The translations under genes and the position numbers were made by a program. The notes beneath the pieces are model-generated. The model worked only from the letters and a program-made list of their open reading frames with translations, ran no database searches and had not been told where the DNA came from. A stretch of 64,000 nucleotides of DNA from Streptomyces canus (GTDB lineage Bacteria > Actinomycetota > Actinomycetes > Streptomycetales > Streptomycetaceae): the NCBI RefSeq assembly GCF_030815415.1, contig NZ_JAUSWW010000001.1:6696001-6760000 (forward strand). The letters run 5' to 3'. Below are positions 8,242-16,885 of the stretch, piece by piece (within the stretch, counting starts at the first letter, position 1; each line of letters opens with the position of its first letter).

Positions 8242-9300
8242 ATGACTCAGACACCCACAGCTCACACACCCGCGCAGGGGCAGGCGAGAGCAGAGTTCAC
8301 CGTCCCCGCCCAGCACCCCATGGTGACCGTGCTGGGGTCCGGCGACTCCCTCCTGCGCGTGATCGAGAAGGCATTCCCGGCGGCCGACATCCATGTCCGG
8401 GGCAATGAGGTCAGCGCGGTCGGCGCCCCCGCCGAAGTCGCCCTCATCCAGCGCTTGTTCGACGAGATGATGCTGGTGCTCCGCACCGGACAGCCGATGA
8501 CGGAGGACGCAGTGGAACGCTCTATCGCGATGCTCAGAGCGAGTGAGAACGGCGAGGGAGACGGCCCGGAGACCCCGGCCGAGGTCCTCACCCAGAACAT
8601 CCTCTCCTCGCGCGGCCGGACGATCCGCCCCAAGACCCTGAACCAGAAGCGGTACGTCGACGCGATCGACAAGCACACGATCGTCTTCGGTATCGGCCCC
8701 GCCGGCACCGGCAAGACCTACCTCGCCATGGCCAAGGCGGTGCAGGCCCTGCAGTCCAAGCAGGTCAACCGCATCATCCTGACCCGGCCCGCGGTCGAGG
8801 CGGGCGAGCGGCTCGGCTTCCTCCCCGGCACGCTCTACGAGAAGATCGACCCCTACCTGCGCCCGCTGTACGACGCGCTGCACGACATGCTGGACCCGGA
8901 CTCGATCCCGAGGCTCATGGCCGCGGGGACCATCGAGGTCGCGCCGCTGGCCTACATGCGCGGCCGTACGCTCAACGACGCCTTCATCATCCTGGACGAG
9001 GCCCAGAACACCTCACCCGAGCAGATGAAGATGTTCCTCACCCGTCTCGGCTTCGAGTCGAAGATCGTGATCACGGGTGACGTGACCCAGGTCGACCTGC
9101 CCAACGGCACCAAGTCGGGTCTGCGTCAGGTCCAGGACATCCTGGAGGGCCTCGACGACGTCCACTTCTCCCGCCTGTCGTCCCAGGACGTCGTACGGCA
9201 CAAGCTGGTCGGCCGTATCGTCGACGCGTACGAGAAGTACGACAGCCAGAACGGTACGGAGAACGGCACCCACAAGGGCGGCCGTAACAAGCGGAAGTAG
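8242..9300 (+). CDS. phoH: PhoH-family ATPase
   Basis: PhoH/YbeZ-type P-loop ATPase of 352 aa. An N-terminal KH-like segment (to about residue 95) is followed by the ATPase domain with Walker A GPAGTGKT near residue 153, RPAVEAGERLGFLPG, and Walker B FIILDEAQN followed by ITGDVTQVDLP. YbeZ proteins partner with YbeY in rRNA and small-RNA metabolism, and ybeY follows 13 bp downstream, then a CorC-type gene, the classic bacterial order. ATG 8242 is chosen as the usual family N-terminus (MTQTPTAH); an in-frame ATG upstream would add a leader with GAGGAGG inside it. The Ser/Gly/Asn-rich C-terminal tail is common in actinobacteria. Confidence 0.93.
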   Translation: MTQTPTAHTPAQGQARAEFTVPAQHPMVTVLGSGDSLLRVIEKAFPAADIHVRGNEVSAVGAPAEVALIQRLFDEMMLVLRTGQPMTEDAVERSIAMLRASENGEGDGPETPAEVLTQNILSSRGRTIRPKTLNQKRYVDAIDKHTIVFGIGPAGTGKTYLAMAKAVQALQSKQVNRIILTRPAVEAGERLGFLPGTLYEKIDPYLRPLYDALHDMLDPDSIPRLMAAGTIEVAPLAYMRGRTLNDAFIILDEAQNTSPEQMKMFLTRLGFESKIVITGDVTQVDLPNGTKSGLRQVQDILEGLDDVHFSRLSSQDVVRHKLVGRIVDAYEKYDSQNGTENGTHKGGRNKRK

Positions 9301-9313
9301 ACGACCCAGCACC

Positions 9314-9811
9314 ATGTCGATCGACGTCAACAACGAGTCCGGAACCGAGGTCGACGAGCAGGCGATCCTCGACATCGCCCGCTACGCACTCGCGCGGATG
9401 CGCATCCACCCGCTCTCCGAGCTCTCGGTGATCGTCGTGGACGCCGACGCCATGGAGCAGTTGCACATCCAGTGGATGGACCTGCCGGGGCCGACGGACG
9501 TCATGTCCTTCCCGATGGACGAGCTCCGTCCGCCGTCGAAGGACGACGACGAGCCCCCGCAGGGCCTCCTCGGCGACATCGTGCTGTGCCCCGAGGTCGC
9601 CAAGAAGCAGGGCGAGGAAGCCGAGACGCAGCACTCCATGGACGAGGAGCTCCAGCTCCTCACCGTCCACGGGGTGCTGCACCTGCTCGGCTACGACCAC
9701 GAGGAGCCGGACGAGAAGGCCGAGATGTTCGGTCTTCAGGCCGCCATCGTGGACGGCTGGCGCGCGGAGAAGGGCCACACCGGCCCGTCCCCGGCCCCGA
9801 CCGTGTCATGA
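9314..9811 (+). CDS. ybeY: Endoribonuclease YbeY (rRNA maturation factor)
   Basis: Zinc-dependent single-strand endoribonuclease for 16S rRNA 3'-end maturation and 70S quality control. 165 aa. The zinc site is HGVLHLLGYDH (HxxxHxxxxxH form) near residue 119, preceded by the conserved PTDVMSFP segment. An acidic insert (SKDDDEPPQ) before GDIVLCPEVA is usual in streptomycetes. Between phoH and the CorC-like gene, overlapping the latter by ATGA, so the three are co-translated. Confidence 0.95.
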   Translation: MSIDVNNESGTEVDEQAILDIARYALARMRIHPLSELSVIVVDADAMEQLHIQWMDLPGPTDVMSFPMDELRPPSKDDDEPPQGLLGDIVLCPEVAKKQGEEAETQHSMDEELQLLTVHGVLHLLGYDHEEPDEKAEMFGLQAAIVDGWRAEKGHTGPSPAPTVS

Positions 9812-11106
9812 GCCTTCCCCTCGTCTCCGGTGCGATCGCCCTGGTCGTCGTCGCGTGGCTCGCCGCCTGTGCGGAGGCGGGCATCGCGCGCATGTCCAGC
9901 TTCCGTGCCGAGGAGGCCGTACGCTCCGGCCGCCGCGGCAGCGCCAAGCTCGCCCAGGTCGCCGCGGACCCGACCCGCTATCTGAACGTGGCGCTGCTGG
10001 TCCGGGTCGCTTGCGAGATGGCGGCGGCCGCCCTGGTCACGTACGCCTGCCTCCAGGAGTTCGGCGGCACGACCGAGGCCCTGCTGGTCGCCATCGGCGT
10101 CATGGTCCTGGTGTCGTACGTCGCCGTCGGTGTCTCCCCGCGCACCATCGGCCGGCAGCACCCGCTGAACACGTCCACGGCGGCGGCGTACGTCCTGCTG
10201 CCGCTCGCCCGGGTCATGGGCCCGATCCCGAGCCTGCTGATCCTCATCGGCAACGCGCTCACCCCCGGCAAGGGCTTCCGGCGCGGTCCCTTCGCCTCCG
10301 AGGCGGAGCTGCGTGCGCTGGTCGACCTCGCGGAGGCGGAGTCGCTGATCGAGGATGACGAGCGCCGGATGGTGCACTCGGTCTTCGAGCTCGGCGACAC
10401 GCTCGTGCGGGAGGTGATGGTGCCGCGGACCGATCTCGTGGTGATCGAGCGGTACAAGACGATCCGTCAGGCACTCACCCTCGCGCTGCGGTCCGGTTTC
10501 TCGCGGATACCGGTCAGCGGTGAGAGCGAGGACGACATCGTCGGGATCGTGTATCTGAAGGACCTGGCCCGCAAGACGCACATCAGCCGGGACGCGGAGA
10601 GCGAGCTGGTGTCGACCGCCATGCGGCCCGCCGCCTTTGTGCCCGACACCAAGAACGCCGGTGACCTGCTCCGTGAGATGCAGCGGGACCGCAACCACGT
10701 CGCCGTCGTCATCGACGAGTACGGCGGCACGGCCGGCATCGTCACGATCGAGGACATCCTCGAGGAGATCGTCGGCGAGATCACCGACGAGTACGACCGT
10801 GAACTCCCGCCGGTGGAGGAGCTGGGCGAGGACCGCTACCGGGTCACCGCGCGCCTCGACATCACCGATCTAGGGGAGCTGTACGACCTCGACGAGTACG
10901 ACGACGAGGACGTGGAGACCGTCGGCGGGCTGCTGGCGAAGGCGCTCGGACGGGTGCCGATCGCCGGGGCGTCCTCCGTGGTGGAGCTGCCGGACGGGCG
11001 GGCGCTGCGATTGACGGCGGAAGCGGCGGCCGGGCGGCGGAACAAGATCGTGACCGTGCTGGTGGAGCCGGTGGAGCCGCCGAAGGAGGAGGACGAGCCG
11101 GAGTGA
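9808..11106 (+). CDS. CNNM/CorC-family (HlyC) membrane protein with CBS pair
   Basis: Membrane protein of 432 aa in the HlyC/CorC (DUF21) family implicated in Mg/Co transport or resistance. About four N-terminal hydrophobic helices (residues 1-150, DUF21) precede a CBS pair (about 200-320, including VREVMVPRTDLVVI and DEYGGTAGIVTIEDILEEIVGEI) and a CorC_HlyC C-terminal domain ending in an acidic tail. ATG 9808 overlaps the ybeY TGA. Its own stop overlaps the GTG of the MmcQ-like gene, continuing a tightly coupled operon. Confidence 0.92.
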   Translation: MSLPLVSGAIALVVVAWLAACAEAGIARMSSFRAEEAVRSGRRGSAKLAQVAADPTRYLNVALLVRVACEMAAAALVTYACLQEFGGTTEALLVAIGVMVLVSYVAVGVSPRTIGRQHPLNTSTAAAYVLLPLARVMGPIPSLLILIGNALTPGKGFRRGPFASEAELRALVDLAEAESLIEDDERRMVHSVFELGDTLVREVMVPRTDLVVIERYKTIRQALTLALRSGFSRIPVSGESEDDIVGIVYLKDLARKTHISRDAESELVSTAMRPAAFVPDTKNAGDLLREMQRDRNHVAVVIDEYGGTAGIVTIEDILEEIVGEITDEYDRELPPVEELGEDRYRVTARLDITDLGELYDLDEYDDEDVETVGGLLAKALGRVPIAGASSVVELPDGRALRLTAEAAAGRRNKIVTVLVEPVEPPKEEDEPE

Positions 11107-11462
11107 CCCCACAGGAGCTGCGTACCTTCTGTCTGTCCTTCAACGCGACCGAGGAGGACTTCCCCTTCGCGCCGGAGATCTCGGTCTTCAAGGTGCTGGG
11201 CAAGATGTTCGCGCTGAGCTGGATCGACGCCAGCCCTCTGAAGGTCAACCTCAAGTGCGATCCGGAGGACGCGATCCGGCTCCGTGGCGAGTACGAGGGG
11301 TTGATCGCGCCCGGGTACCACATGAACAAGCGGCACTGGAACACGGTGCGGGTCGACGGGGAGCTGCCGGACCGGCTGGTGCGGGAGCTCATCGAGGACT
11401 CGTACGACCTGGTGGTGGCCGGGCTGCCGCGTGCGGAGCGGCTCCGCCTGGACCGGGGCTGA
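11103..11462 (+). CDS. MmcQ/YjbR-family protein
   Basis: Small protein (119 aa) of the MmcQ/YjbR family, which has a double-wing fold; the molecular role is not established. Family features include TPQELRTFCLSF at the N-terminus, KMFALSWID and the C-terminal YHMNKRHWNTV followed by ELIEDSYDLV. The GTG start overlaps the CorC-like stop (GTGA), so it is translationally coupled. Gene order CorC-MmcQ-Cda-era is common in actinobacteria. Confidence 0.85.
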   Translation: MTPQELRTFCLSFNATEEDFPFAPEISVFKVLGKMFALSWIDASPLKVNLKCDPEDAIRLRGEYEGLIAPGYHMNKRHWNTVRVDGELPDRLVRELIEDSYDLVVAGLPRAERLRLDRG

Positions 11463-11485
11463 TCCGTGATGTTTATGCTCGCTCC

Positions 11486-11839
11486 ATGACTGACAGCAGC
11501 GCGCTTGACCCCGAGGACCGCAAGATCGTCACCCTGGCCCGTTCCGCGCGGGCGCGTAACGGTGTGCCCGAGGGGGCGGCTGTGCGGGACGAGACGGGGC
11601 GCACGTATGTGGCGGGGACGGTGGGGCTCGACTCGTTGCGGTTGAGTGCGTTGCGGACCGCGGTGGCGATGGCTGTGGCGTCCGGGGCGAAGTCGTTGGA
11701 GGCGGCGGCGGTGGTGACGGATGCGGAGTCGGTGCCTGCGGAGGATCTGGCCGCGGTGCGGGATCTGGGTGGGGCGGGCACGCCGGTGCTGGTGGCTGGG
11801 GTGGACGGGGTTGTGCGGCTGACTGTGTCGGCGGGCTGA
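11486..11839 (+). CDS. Cytidine deaminase-like protein lacking the zinc-site residues
   Basis: 117 aa with the alpha-beta layout of cytidine deaminase (ARSARARNGVPEGAAVRDETG, LRLSALRTAVAMAVASG, then ESVPAEDLAAVRDLGG). The catalytic residues are absent: the HAE/CAE motif is replaced by SAL and no PCxxC follows where the two zinc Cys should be (TPVLVAGVDG). It is therefore probably not a deaminase but a structural or regulatory relative. ATG 11486 lies 23 bp after the MmcQ-like stop. The gene normally sits directly before era; here about 5 kb of other genes separates them. Confidence 0.75.
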   Translation: MTDSSALDPEDRKIVTLARSARARNGVPEGAAVRDETGRTYVAGTVGLDSLRLSALRTAVAMAVASGAKSLEAAAVVTDAESVPAEDLAAVRDLGGAGTPVLVAGVDGVVRLTVSAG

Positions 11840-11846
11840 GGCCCAG

Positions 11847-11900
11847 AGGGTTTTCGCCCCCGCCGCCCCTACCCAGGCTGAAAGACCCGCCGGGCTGAGA
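11847..11900 (+). repeat. Family A 3'-end repeat, short copy, in a 270-bp gene-free gap
   Basis: The 270-bp stretch 11840-12109 has no gene. It starts with GGGTTTTCGCCCCCGCCGCC, 7 nt after the preceding stop, and jumps to the end of the repeat (GCCGGGCTGA), so the internal hairpins of the long copies are missing. The rest is less GC-rich and presumably carries the promoter of the following secreted-protein gene. Confidence 0.65.
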
Positions 11901-12109
11901 GGTCGCGGTGTCGGCTGGAATTGAACCTTGCCGTTTTCAGTCTCTCGCGCATCAATGGAATCTGTAGTTCCGACGGTCCGTCAGATCTGGATCCCGCCAC
12001 CCCCCACGCGGAGCGTTCCGCACCACGCGCCGCAGGCGGGCCGTTCGGGTGTTCTCCCAATCCATCCCCACATGGCAATTTCCCTGTATGGGAAGGGAGT
12101 CGGAACCCC

Positions 12110-12583
12110 ATGAGAGGCAAACGATTCGGTACGGGTGCGGCACTGGCCGTCGGGGCCCTCGCGGTCACCGGGCTGGCGTTCGCGCCCACCGCCGTGGCCG
12201 TGACCCCGGACACGGCCACGATCACCGCCGACTGCGGAACCTTCGGCAGTGGCGAGGCAACGCTCACCGCCACCCAGGACGGTACGTCCGCAACCATCAC
12301 CGTCACCTCCGCGATCACCGCGCCGATCGCGCTGGCCGAGGACTCCATCACCTCCACCCTCACCCTGGTGAACGCGAGTGGCGGCACCGCCACCTTCAGC
12401 GGCACGGAGAACCCCGCGCTCGCCGCCGGTGACGCCGTCACCGTCGGTCCGCTCAATGGCACCGTGGCCTCGGGCGACAGCCTGGAGGCGTACGGCGGCT
12501 CGCTGCAGATCGTCGTCCTCGGGATCACCGTCACCTGCACGGCGACCGGGCCCCAGTCGCCCGGACCGTTCGTGTTCGACTGA
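12110..12583 (+). CDS. Small secreted beta-rich protein, possibly the minor member of a WxL-like set
   Basis: 157 aa. A Sec-type signal peptide (RGKRFGTGAA then a hydrophobic stretch ending near AVAV, about residue 31) leads into a Thr/Ser/Gly-rich mature domain with two Cys (ITADCGTF and VTCTATG) that may pair. ATG 12110 has the SD GGAAGGGAG upstream. I do not recognise a family. The pattern TVASGD...LGITVTCT near its end resembles the end of the first domain of the next protein (TLSPGD...LDTPCTV), suggesting a free-standing version of that domain. Upstream of the WxL-like and DUF916-like genes, same strand. Confidence 0.7.
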   Translation: MRGKRFGTGAALAVGALAVTGLAFAPTAVAVTPDTATITADCGTFGSGEATLTATQDGTSATITVTSAITAPIALAEDSITSTLTLVNASGGTATFSGTENPALAAGDAVTVGPLNGTVASGDSLEAYGGSLQIVVLGITVTCTATGPQSPGPFVFD

Positions 12584-12617
12584 GAATCTGCAACCGAACC
12601 GGCCCAACCTGCTTGTC

Positions 12618-12660
12618 TGGAGCGTCAGTTCACCTCGCGACACGGTGAACTGACGCTCCA
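12618..12660. terminator. Perfect 17-bp stem-loop between the secreted-protein genes
   Basis: TGGAGCGTCAGTTCACC, 9-nt loop, and its exact reverse complement, 35 nt after the stop. TCAGTTCACC occurs a third time at 12661-12670 straight after the stem. A factor-independent terminator is likely, but no T-run follows. The extra half-copy also allows an alternative pairing, so a regulatory role is possible. Confidence 0.6.
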
Positions 12661-12770
12661 TCAGTTCACCGGCTCGTATCCATTGACTTCTCACGCAATC
12701 CACACATCAATGCCCCCTGTCGGCGCAGAAGAGCCGCCGCGCCCGCATCCCTCAGAGGGGGCAACCAGAC

Positions 12771-14102
12771 ATGAGATCCCAAGCGCCCAGACCCAGAAGT
12801 CGAAGACGCCGTCTCGCCGCGCTGCTCGGCGCCACCGCCCTCGCGGTCACCACGGGCGGCGCGCTGGCCGGTCCGGCCCAGGCCGCCGACAACGTCGACT
12901 TCGCCACCCGCTGCGTCCCGCCCGCCATCTCGGGACTCCCGCCGATCGAGGGCACCACCACCGCGATCATCACGGTCAGCGACACCACCCCCTACGTCGG
13001 CGACACCGTCGACGTGACGTACACGGTGGTCAAGCCGGCCGCGAGCAACCCCACCGCCATCGACCTGCCGGCCGACATCATGACGCCGTCCGGCAAGGCC
13101 GTCCTGAGCGGGGCGCAGAGCGGGAACGTCACGGTCGCCGGACCCAAGAAGAACAATCCGGTACCGGGCAACGCCGCGTTCCCGTCGTTCAGCATGACCG
13201 GCAGCTTCACGGTCACCGCCACGGGCGCCATCACGCTCTCGCCCGGCGACTACAACATCCACACCAGCTATCTGCTGGAGCTGGACACCCCCTGCACCGT
13301 CATCACCCCGCCCGCCCCGGGCTCCGTGACCCTCACGGCGAGCGATGCCCCCGGGCCCAACACCCGTGCCATCGCGCTGGGTTCGAACTCCGGTAACCCC
13401 GGCGCCGGTGTCACCGTCACCGGCAGCCACTTCACCCCGGGCGCCACCGTCACCCTCGCCGGACGCGCCGGTTCCAGCCAGACCGGGGACACGGCGACCG
13501 TGACGGCGGACGCGAGCGGTGCCATCAGCGGCTCGCTGGTCGTCAACGACAAGACCACGACCGGCATCGTGGCCTACGAAGGGAGCAGCTGGGACTCCGC
13601 ACTGGGGGCCGGACCGGTCGCCTACACCGTCATCGACGACACACCCGTCCCGGACAACGCCCAGAAACTCACCACCACGGTGCGCGGCGGAGTCCTGTCC
13701 ATGACCCAGGCCGGGGACACCGTCTCACTGTCGGCGGTCGAGTACGGCGCGGGCGGCGCCTCCACCGGTGACCTCAACGCCGTGACCGTCAAGGACTTCC
13801 GCGGCGGTACCGCGGGCTGGTCCCTGACCGGCAAGGTCACCGACTTCACCGGACCCGGTGTCACCATCGGTGCCGACCAGCTGAACTGGACCCCCGCCTG
13901 CGACACCAAGGCGGGCAGCCCCAGCACCTGCCAGGCCGGTTCGGCGGGCAAGGTCGGCTCGTCCGGGGCGACCCTCGCGTCGGCGCCCGCCGACACGACG
14001 ACCGGCGGCGAGTTCACCGCCAACGCCGAACTCTCCCTGAACGTACCGGCGTTCACGCCTCCGGGCTCGTACTCCGGCGTTCTCACCCTCACGCTCAGCT
14101 GA
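12771..14102 (+). CDS. Large secreted multi-domain protein with WxL-like C-terminal domain
   Basis: 443 aa. Signal peptide with an Arg-rich n-region (PRSRRRRLAALLG) and cleavage near AQA-AD, residue 38. Three parts follow: a beta-rich domain with two Cys (TRCVPP at about 44 and DTPCTV at about 178); an Ig-like domain (about 200-285, VTVTGSHFTPGATVTLAG); and a C-terminal domain (about 300-443) with FRGGTAGWSLTGKVTDF and the ending YSGVLTLTLS. In Firmicutes WxL proteins the C-terminal domain has one W-x-L motif and a final YxxxLTWxL; here WSL fits the first and the second is present with W replaced by L. Those domains bind peptidoglycan non-covalently. The assignment is by motif and by the DUF916-like partner next door. 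Confidence 0.65.
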   Translation: MRSQAPRPRSRRRRLAALLGATALAVTTGGALAGPAQAADNVDFATRCVPPAISGLPPIEGTTTAIITVSDTTPYVGDTVDVTYTVVKPAASNPTAIDLPADIMTPSGKAVLSGAQSGNVTVAGPKKNNPVPGNAAFPSFSMTGSFTVTATGAITLSPGDYNIHTSYLLELDTPCTVITPPAPGSVTLTASDAPGPNTRAIALGSNSGNPGAGVTVTGSHFTPGATVTLAGRAGSSQTGDTATVTADASGAISGSLVVNDKTTTGIVAYEGSSWDSALGAGPVAYTVIDDTPVPDNAQKLTTTVRGGVLSMTQAGDTVSLSAVEYGAGGASTGDLNAVTVKDFRGGTAGWSLTGKVTDFTGPGVTIGADQLNWTPACDTKAGSPSTCQAGSAGKVGSSGATLASAPADTTTGGEFTANAELSLNVPAFTPPGSYSGVLTLTLS

Positions 14103-14156
14103 CCGTACGGGCGTCCGCACCCGCCCGTCCACCTCGTCCCGTGGGGGTCCGCACCC

Positions 14157-15188
14157 ATGCGCAAGCTGTACGTCCTGCTCCTGAGCCTGCTGCTCACCGC
14201 CCTCGCCACGCCCTCGCACGCCGCCGACAACGGGAGCTGGTCCGTCTACCCCGTGTCCGGGTCGGTGGCCGAGCGGCCGTACTTCTACCTCTTCGCCGAT
14301 CCCGGGCAGACCATCGAGGACAAGGTGGTCGTCGTCAACAAGACGGCCGAGCCCATGACGTTCCGGCTGTACTCCGCCGACGCCTACAACACCGCGCGCG
14401 ACGGCGGATTCGCCGTACGCACCGTGAAAGAGAAGATGCGCGGCGTCGGTGTGTGGGCGAAGCCCGCGAAGTCCCGGATCAAGGTCCCCGGGCACGGCAA
14501 GGTCACCGTCCCCTTCACGCTGAAGGTGCCCGACGGCGCCGAACCCGGTGACCACCCCGGCGCGATCGTGGCACTCGACGAGCGCGTCGACCGCGGGGAC
14601 GGTTCCGTCGCGCTCGGGGTGCAGCGGGCCGTCGCCGCCCGCCTCTACCTCCGGGTCGGCGGGCCCACCCTGCCCGCGATCTCCGTCGAGGACGTCCGCG
14701 TCGCCCACCACCAGCCGCTCGTGCCCGGCTTCGGCGACAGCGCGGCGACGGTCTCGTACACCCTCCACAACACCGGCAATCTCACCCTGAACCCGAAGGT
14801 GGAGCTGCGGGCGACGGGCCTCTTCGGCCGTACGCTGCTCGCCCGCGACCTGACGAGGATCCCCTCCGAGCTGCTGCCCGGCCAGCGGGTACGGCTGAGC
14901 GAGCCGTGGAAGGGCGCGCCGCAGCTGGACTGGGGTGAGGTGACACTGACGGCGAGCGCTGAGGACACCCGCGAGTCGGCGGGTGCCTCCTTCTTCGCGC
15001 TGCCGTGGCTGGTGGCGGTGGTGCTGCTGGTGGTCGTGGCCGTGGGCGTCGTCCTGCTGATCAGGGCGCGACGGGCACGGGCCGGGTCCCGGCGCCCACG
15101 GCGCGGCGCGGGCGGTCCCGCCGCGGGGGAGCCGCGGGCGGTTCGGCGGGAGCCGGCCGCCGTGTCGTCACGAGCTCCGCGACGGTGA
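14157..15188 (+). CDS. Membrane-anchored DUF916-like (WxL-partner) protein
   Basis: 343 aa. Signal peptide to about residue 22 (ATPSHA), an extracytoplasmic region of two Ig-like beta-sandwiches (residues 25-280) starting SWSVYPVSGSVAERPYFYL, one transmembrane helix (about 283-303, LPWLVAVVLLVVVAVGVVLL) and an Arg-rich cytoplasmic tail. The layout matches DUF916/DUF3324 proteins, which in Firmicutes are always encoded with WxL surface proteins. Starts 54 bp after the WxL-like gene, so they are probably one operon. Function is inferred: anchoring or displaying the secreted partner at the cell surface. Confidence 0.68.
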   Translation: MRKLYVLLLSLLLTALATPSHAADNGSWSVYPVSGSVAERPYFYLFADPGQTIEDKVVVVNKTAEPMTFRLYSADAYNTARDGGFAVRTVKEKMRGVGVWAKPAKSRIKVPGHGKVTVPFTLKVPDGAEPGDHPGAIVALDERVDRGDGSVALGVQRAVAARLYLRVGGPTLPAISVEDVRVAHHQPLVPGFGDSAATVSYTLHNTGNLTLNPKVELRATGLFGRTLLARDLTRIPSELLPGQRVRLSEPWKGAPQLDWGEVTLTASAEDTRESAGASFFALPWLVAVVLLVVVAVGVVLLIRARRARAGSRRPRRGAGGPAAGEPRAVRREPAAVSSRAPRR

Positions 15189-15229
15189 TGAGGGCGAACG
15201 CGTACCGCTCGCCCTCGTGACGCACCGGC

Positions 15230-15568
15230 TCAGAGCGCGTCCGGACCGCGCTCGCCCGTCCGCACCCGTACGACGGTCTCGACCGGCAGGGCCCACACCT
15301 TGCCGTCGCCGATCTTGCCGGTGCGCGCGGCCTTCACGATCGCGTCGATCACGGCCTCGGAGTCGGCGTTGTCGACGACGACCTCGATACGGACCTTGGG
15401 TACCAGGTCGACCTGGTACTCGGCGCCGCGGTACACCTCGGTGTGGCCGCGCTGACGGCCGTAGCCACTGGCCTCGGTCACGGTCAGCCCGTGCACGCCG
15501 AGCTCCTGGAGCGCCGTCTTGACCTCGTCGAGGCGGTACGGCTTGACGATCGCGGTGATGAGCTTCAT
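15230..15568 (-). CDS. glnK: PII nitrogen regulatory protein
   Basis: 112 aa PII signal-transduction protein that senses ATP/ADP and 2-oxoglutarate. The T-loop GHTEVYRGAEYQVDLVPK carries Tyr46 and Tyr51, the latter the residue adenylylated in Streptomyces GlnK; the C-terminal signature TGKIGDGKVWALPVETVVRV is intact. ATG 15568 overlaps the amtB stop (ATGA), so it is co-translated with the transporter gene. A glnD nucleotidyltransferase gene, which usually follows in streptomycetes, is absent: the next gene is the convergent DUF916-like gene. Confidence 0.95.
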   Translation of the reverse strand: MKLITAIVKPYRLDEVKTALQELGVHGLTVTEASGYGRQRGHTEVYRGAEYQVDLVPKVRIEVVVDNADSEAVIDAIVKAARTGKIGDGKVWALPVETVVRVRTGERGPDAL

Positions 15569-16817
15569 GCCTGGGGCTTGACCTTCTGAGCGGAGGGAAC
15601 GACGGAGGCGCTGACCGGGGCACCGTGGCCCAGGACGCCGTGATCGTATGCCGTCTCGGCGTGCACCGTAAGGTCGAGACCGGTGTGCTCCTGCTCCTCG
15701 CCCGCCCGCAGGCCCAGCGTCCTGTCGATCAGCCTGGCGATGCCGTACGTCACCACGAAGGCGTACGTCCCCACGGCGACCACGGCCACCAGCTGTTTGC
15801 CGAGCTGGGCGAGGCCGCCGCCGTAGAGGAGGCCCTCGGTGCCGCCGGTCATCGACTCGACGGCGAAGACGCCGATGAGAAGGGTGCCGATGACGCCGCC
15901 GACCAGGTGGACGCCGACGACGTCGAGGGAGTCGTCGTAGTTCAGCCTGAACTTCCAGCCCACGGCGTACGAGCAGACGACACCGGCCGCCAGGCCGATG
16001 ACCAGCGCGCCGAGCAGGGAGACCGAGCCGCAGGACGGGGTGATCGCGACGAGACCGGCGACCGCGCCGGAGGCCGAGCCCAGGGTGGTGGGGTGCCCGT
16101 CGCGCTTCTGCTCCACGAACAGCCAGCCCAGCAGGCCCGTGCAGCCCGCCGCGAGGGTGTTGAGGAAGGCGGCCGCGGCCAGTCCGTTGGCGCCCAGTGC
16201 CGAGCCGGCATCGCGTCCTTCTTGAAGCCGAGACGCGGGCCCAGGACCAGGCACAGCGCCAGACCGGAGGCACCCGAGGTGATCTCGACGGGGAGACCGC
16301 CCGCGAAGTCGAGGGCGCCGAGCCTGTCCAGGATCCAGCCGCCAGGGCCCCAGACCCAGTGGGCGACGGGAACGTATACGAGCAGCGTCCACACCGGGAC
16401 GAAGACCAGCCACGCGCCGAACTTCGCACGGTCCGCGATCGCGCCGCTGATCAGCGCGGCCGTGATGATCGCGAAGGTCAGCTGGAAGGTGGCGAAGAGG
16501 AGGGTGGGGACGGTGCCCTGGACGCTGTCGGGGCCGAGGCCGGCCATGCCGGCGTGGTCGAGGCCGCCGACGAGTCCGCCGCCGATGTCGTCACCGAAGA
16601 CGAGGGAGTAGCCCGCGGCCAGCCATACGACGGTCACCAGGGCGATCGACACGAAGCTCATCATCAGCATGTTGAGGACGCTCTTCGTGCGGACCATGCC
16701 GCCGTAGAACAGGGCGAGGCCCGGGGTCATCAGCAGGACGAGGGCGGTGGCGGCGAGCAGCCAGGCGGTGTCGCCGGTGTCGATACGCCCGGCGGCAAGG
16801 GGGGCGGCGAGAGTCAC
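15565..16817 (-). pseudogene. amtB: Ammonium transporter amtB with internal deletion and frameshift
   Basis: Amt-family channel, normally about 11 helices. GTG 16817 (SD GGAG) reads helices 1-5 to LGFKKDAM (residue 203, about base 16209). There the frame breaks and the other frame resumes at AGSALGANGLAAAAFLNT, continuing to the end. Families have about 22 residues between these points (PHNLP...GWFGFN), so roughly 65-70 bp spanning most of helix 6 are missing and the gene cannot give a normal channel unless this is an assembly error. The first pore His of the twin-His pair is also Glu (GGLPVEITSG, residue 178), as in some fungal Mep proteins. Coupled to glnK by ATGA. Confidence 0.8.
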
Positions 16818-16885
16818 GGGGTCTCCATCGAGGTGGGGGCTCGTCAGAGGGTCACCGGCGTGCGTTACCGGATGTGTACCGGCGT

